42,790 bases of DNA, from positions 1 through 42,790 of the forward strand of contig JASJAU010000045.1 of assembly GCA_030066855.1 (NCBI GenBank). Reading direction: 5' to 3'. Below are positions 42,397 through 42,790 of this stretch, in pieces. The position numbers and the translations under genes were made by a program. The notes under the pieces are model-generated. The model had not been told where the DNA came from and did no database searches. It saw nothing but the letters and a program-made list of their open reading frames with translations. How positions within the stretch are numbered: position 1 is the stretch's first letter; the number at the start of each line of letters is the position of its first letter. Origin of the DNA: Paracoccaceae bacterium. GTDB taxonomy: Bacteria; Pseudomonadota; Alphaproteobacteria; Rhodobacterales; Rhodobacteraceae.

Positions 42397-42790
42397 TCAC
42401 GCCGCTTGCCGCAGCGATCGCATGCCGCTCCAGACACGTTCGATCTTCTCCGCCAGTCGGTCGAGCGCCTCGACATCCGTGCCGTCCTCAATGATCGACA
42501 ACCGCAGGATGCGCCGCCCCCGCCACTCGGCCGTTTTGACGAAGGTCTCGCCGTCATTGAGCGCGCCTTCCATGGCGGCCGTCAGCGCGTCTCCGGTCCC
42601 CACGCCATCCTCGAACCGGAGCGCGATCTGGTTCAGGCTCACGCGGTTCTCGACCCGGATACCAGGAATGCCAGCTAGCCGGTTGGCAAGCCTTCGAGCC
42701 CCGTCGCAATGTCGGCGGACAAGCGCGGCGACGCCCTCGCGGCCAAGCGACTTCAGGATCGCCCAGACCGCGAAGCCGCGCGCGCGGCGC
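42397..42790 (-). CDS. Group II PLP-dependent decarboxylase, C-terminal part (5' end outside window)
   Basis: The last 131 residues or so of a protein entering from the right edge. FAVWAILKSLGREGVAALV, followed by RRHCDGARRLANRL and VSLNQIALRF, matches the C-terminal small domain of the aromatic-amino-acid/glutamate/tyrosine decarboxylase group. The PLP lysine and substrate-binding residues are in the missing part, so the substrate cannot be read. The gene ends at 42397 and is followed by a terminator. Its closeness to the aminotransferase and hydantoinase genes is suggestive but not proof of shared function. Confidence 0.75.
   Translation of the reverse strand, partial: RRARGFAVWAILKSLGREGVAALVRRHCDGARRLANRLAGIPGIRVENRVSLNQIALRFEDGVGTGDALTAAMEGALNDGETFVKTAEWRGRRILRLSIIEDGTDVEALDRLAEKIERVWSGMRSLRQAA

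Overview
This window looks like the chromosome of a GC-rich alphaproteobacterium of the Rhodobacteraceae (Roseobacter/Rhodobacter group). The reasons are the iscR-cysteine desulfurase-sufB-...-sufC-sufD-...-sufS order, an IscR-type regulator with a single cysteine, the eukaryotic-like NADP-dependent isocitrate dehydrogenase, a MutL that carries a nuclease motif, and the overall codon use. Genus and species cannot be read from it. The window is packed with genes: no gene-free stretch exceeds 300 bp, and I see no insertion sequence, prophage or CRISPR array.

Region 1 (2-8987): tRNA-Arg(CCG), then a minus-strand iron-sulfur assembly operon read from about 8955 down to 124. Its order is iscR, class I cysteine desulfurase, sufB, a small membrane protein, a YbjQ-family protein, a membrane protein, sufC, sufD, a membrane protein, a YIP1-family membrane protein, sufS. 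A canonical promoter lies upstream of iscR with a perfect 17-bp inverted repeat on its -10 element. A near copy of that repeat lies inside the second gene, in a patch of rare codons.

Region 2 (9032-18975): a divergent alpha/beta hydrolase, an orphan TadE/TadG pair whose TadG has a repetitive C-terminal half, icd, a membrane protein, the coupled mutL-rmuC pair, an EamA transporter and enolase.

Region 3 (19215-30443): a secreted peptidoglycan-binding protein, small proteins, a hydrolase-LuxR fusion regulator with tandem repeats ahead of it, a cupin, anmK, tyrS, a DUF3179 protein, two overlapping cyclophilins, pgk, class I fructose-bisphosphate aldolase, an FtsB/DivIC-like protein and a small ParB-like protein.

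Region 4 (30428-42168, minus strand) is the most unusual part. A ten-gene co-directional run reads osmC-like, FAD monooxygenase, alpha/beta-hydrolase-like protein, truncated haemoglobin, PAS-cyclase, PAS-histidine kinase, hydantoinase/oxoprolinase A, hydantoinase/oxoprolinase B, thiamine-diphosphate enzyme, class IV aminotransferase. The last seven are coupled by 1-4 bp overlaps or short gaps. The cyclase lacks key catalytic residues, the alpha/beta hydrolase lacks its nucleophile serine, and the aminotransferase lacks the family's PLP-binding glutamate. My inference is a haem/redox sensing module co-translated with a small catabolic or biosynthetic pathway; the ligand and substrate are unknown. 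The 3' part of a group II PLP decarboxylase enters from the right edge behind its own terminator.
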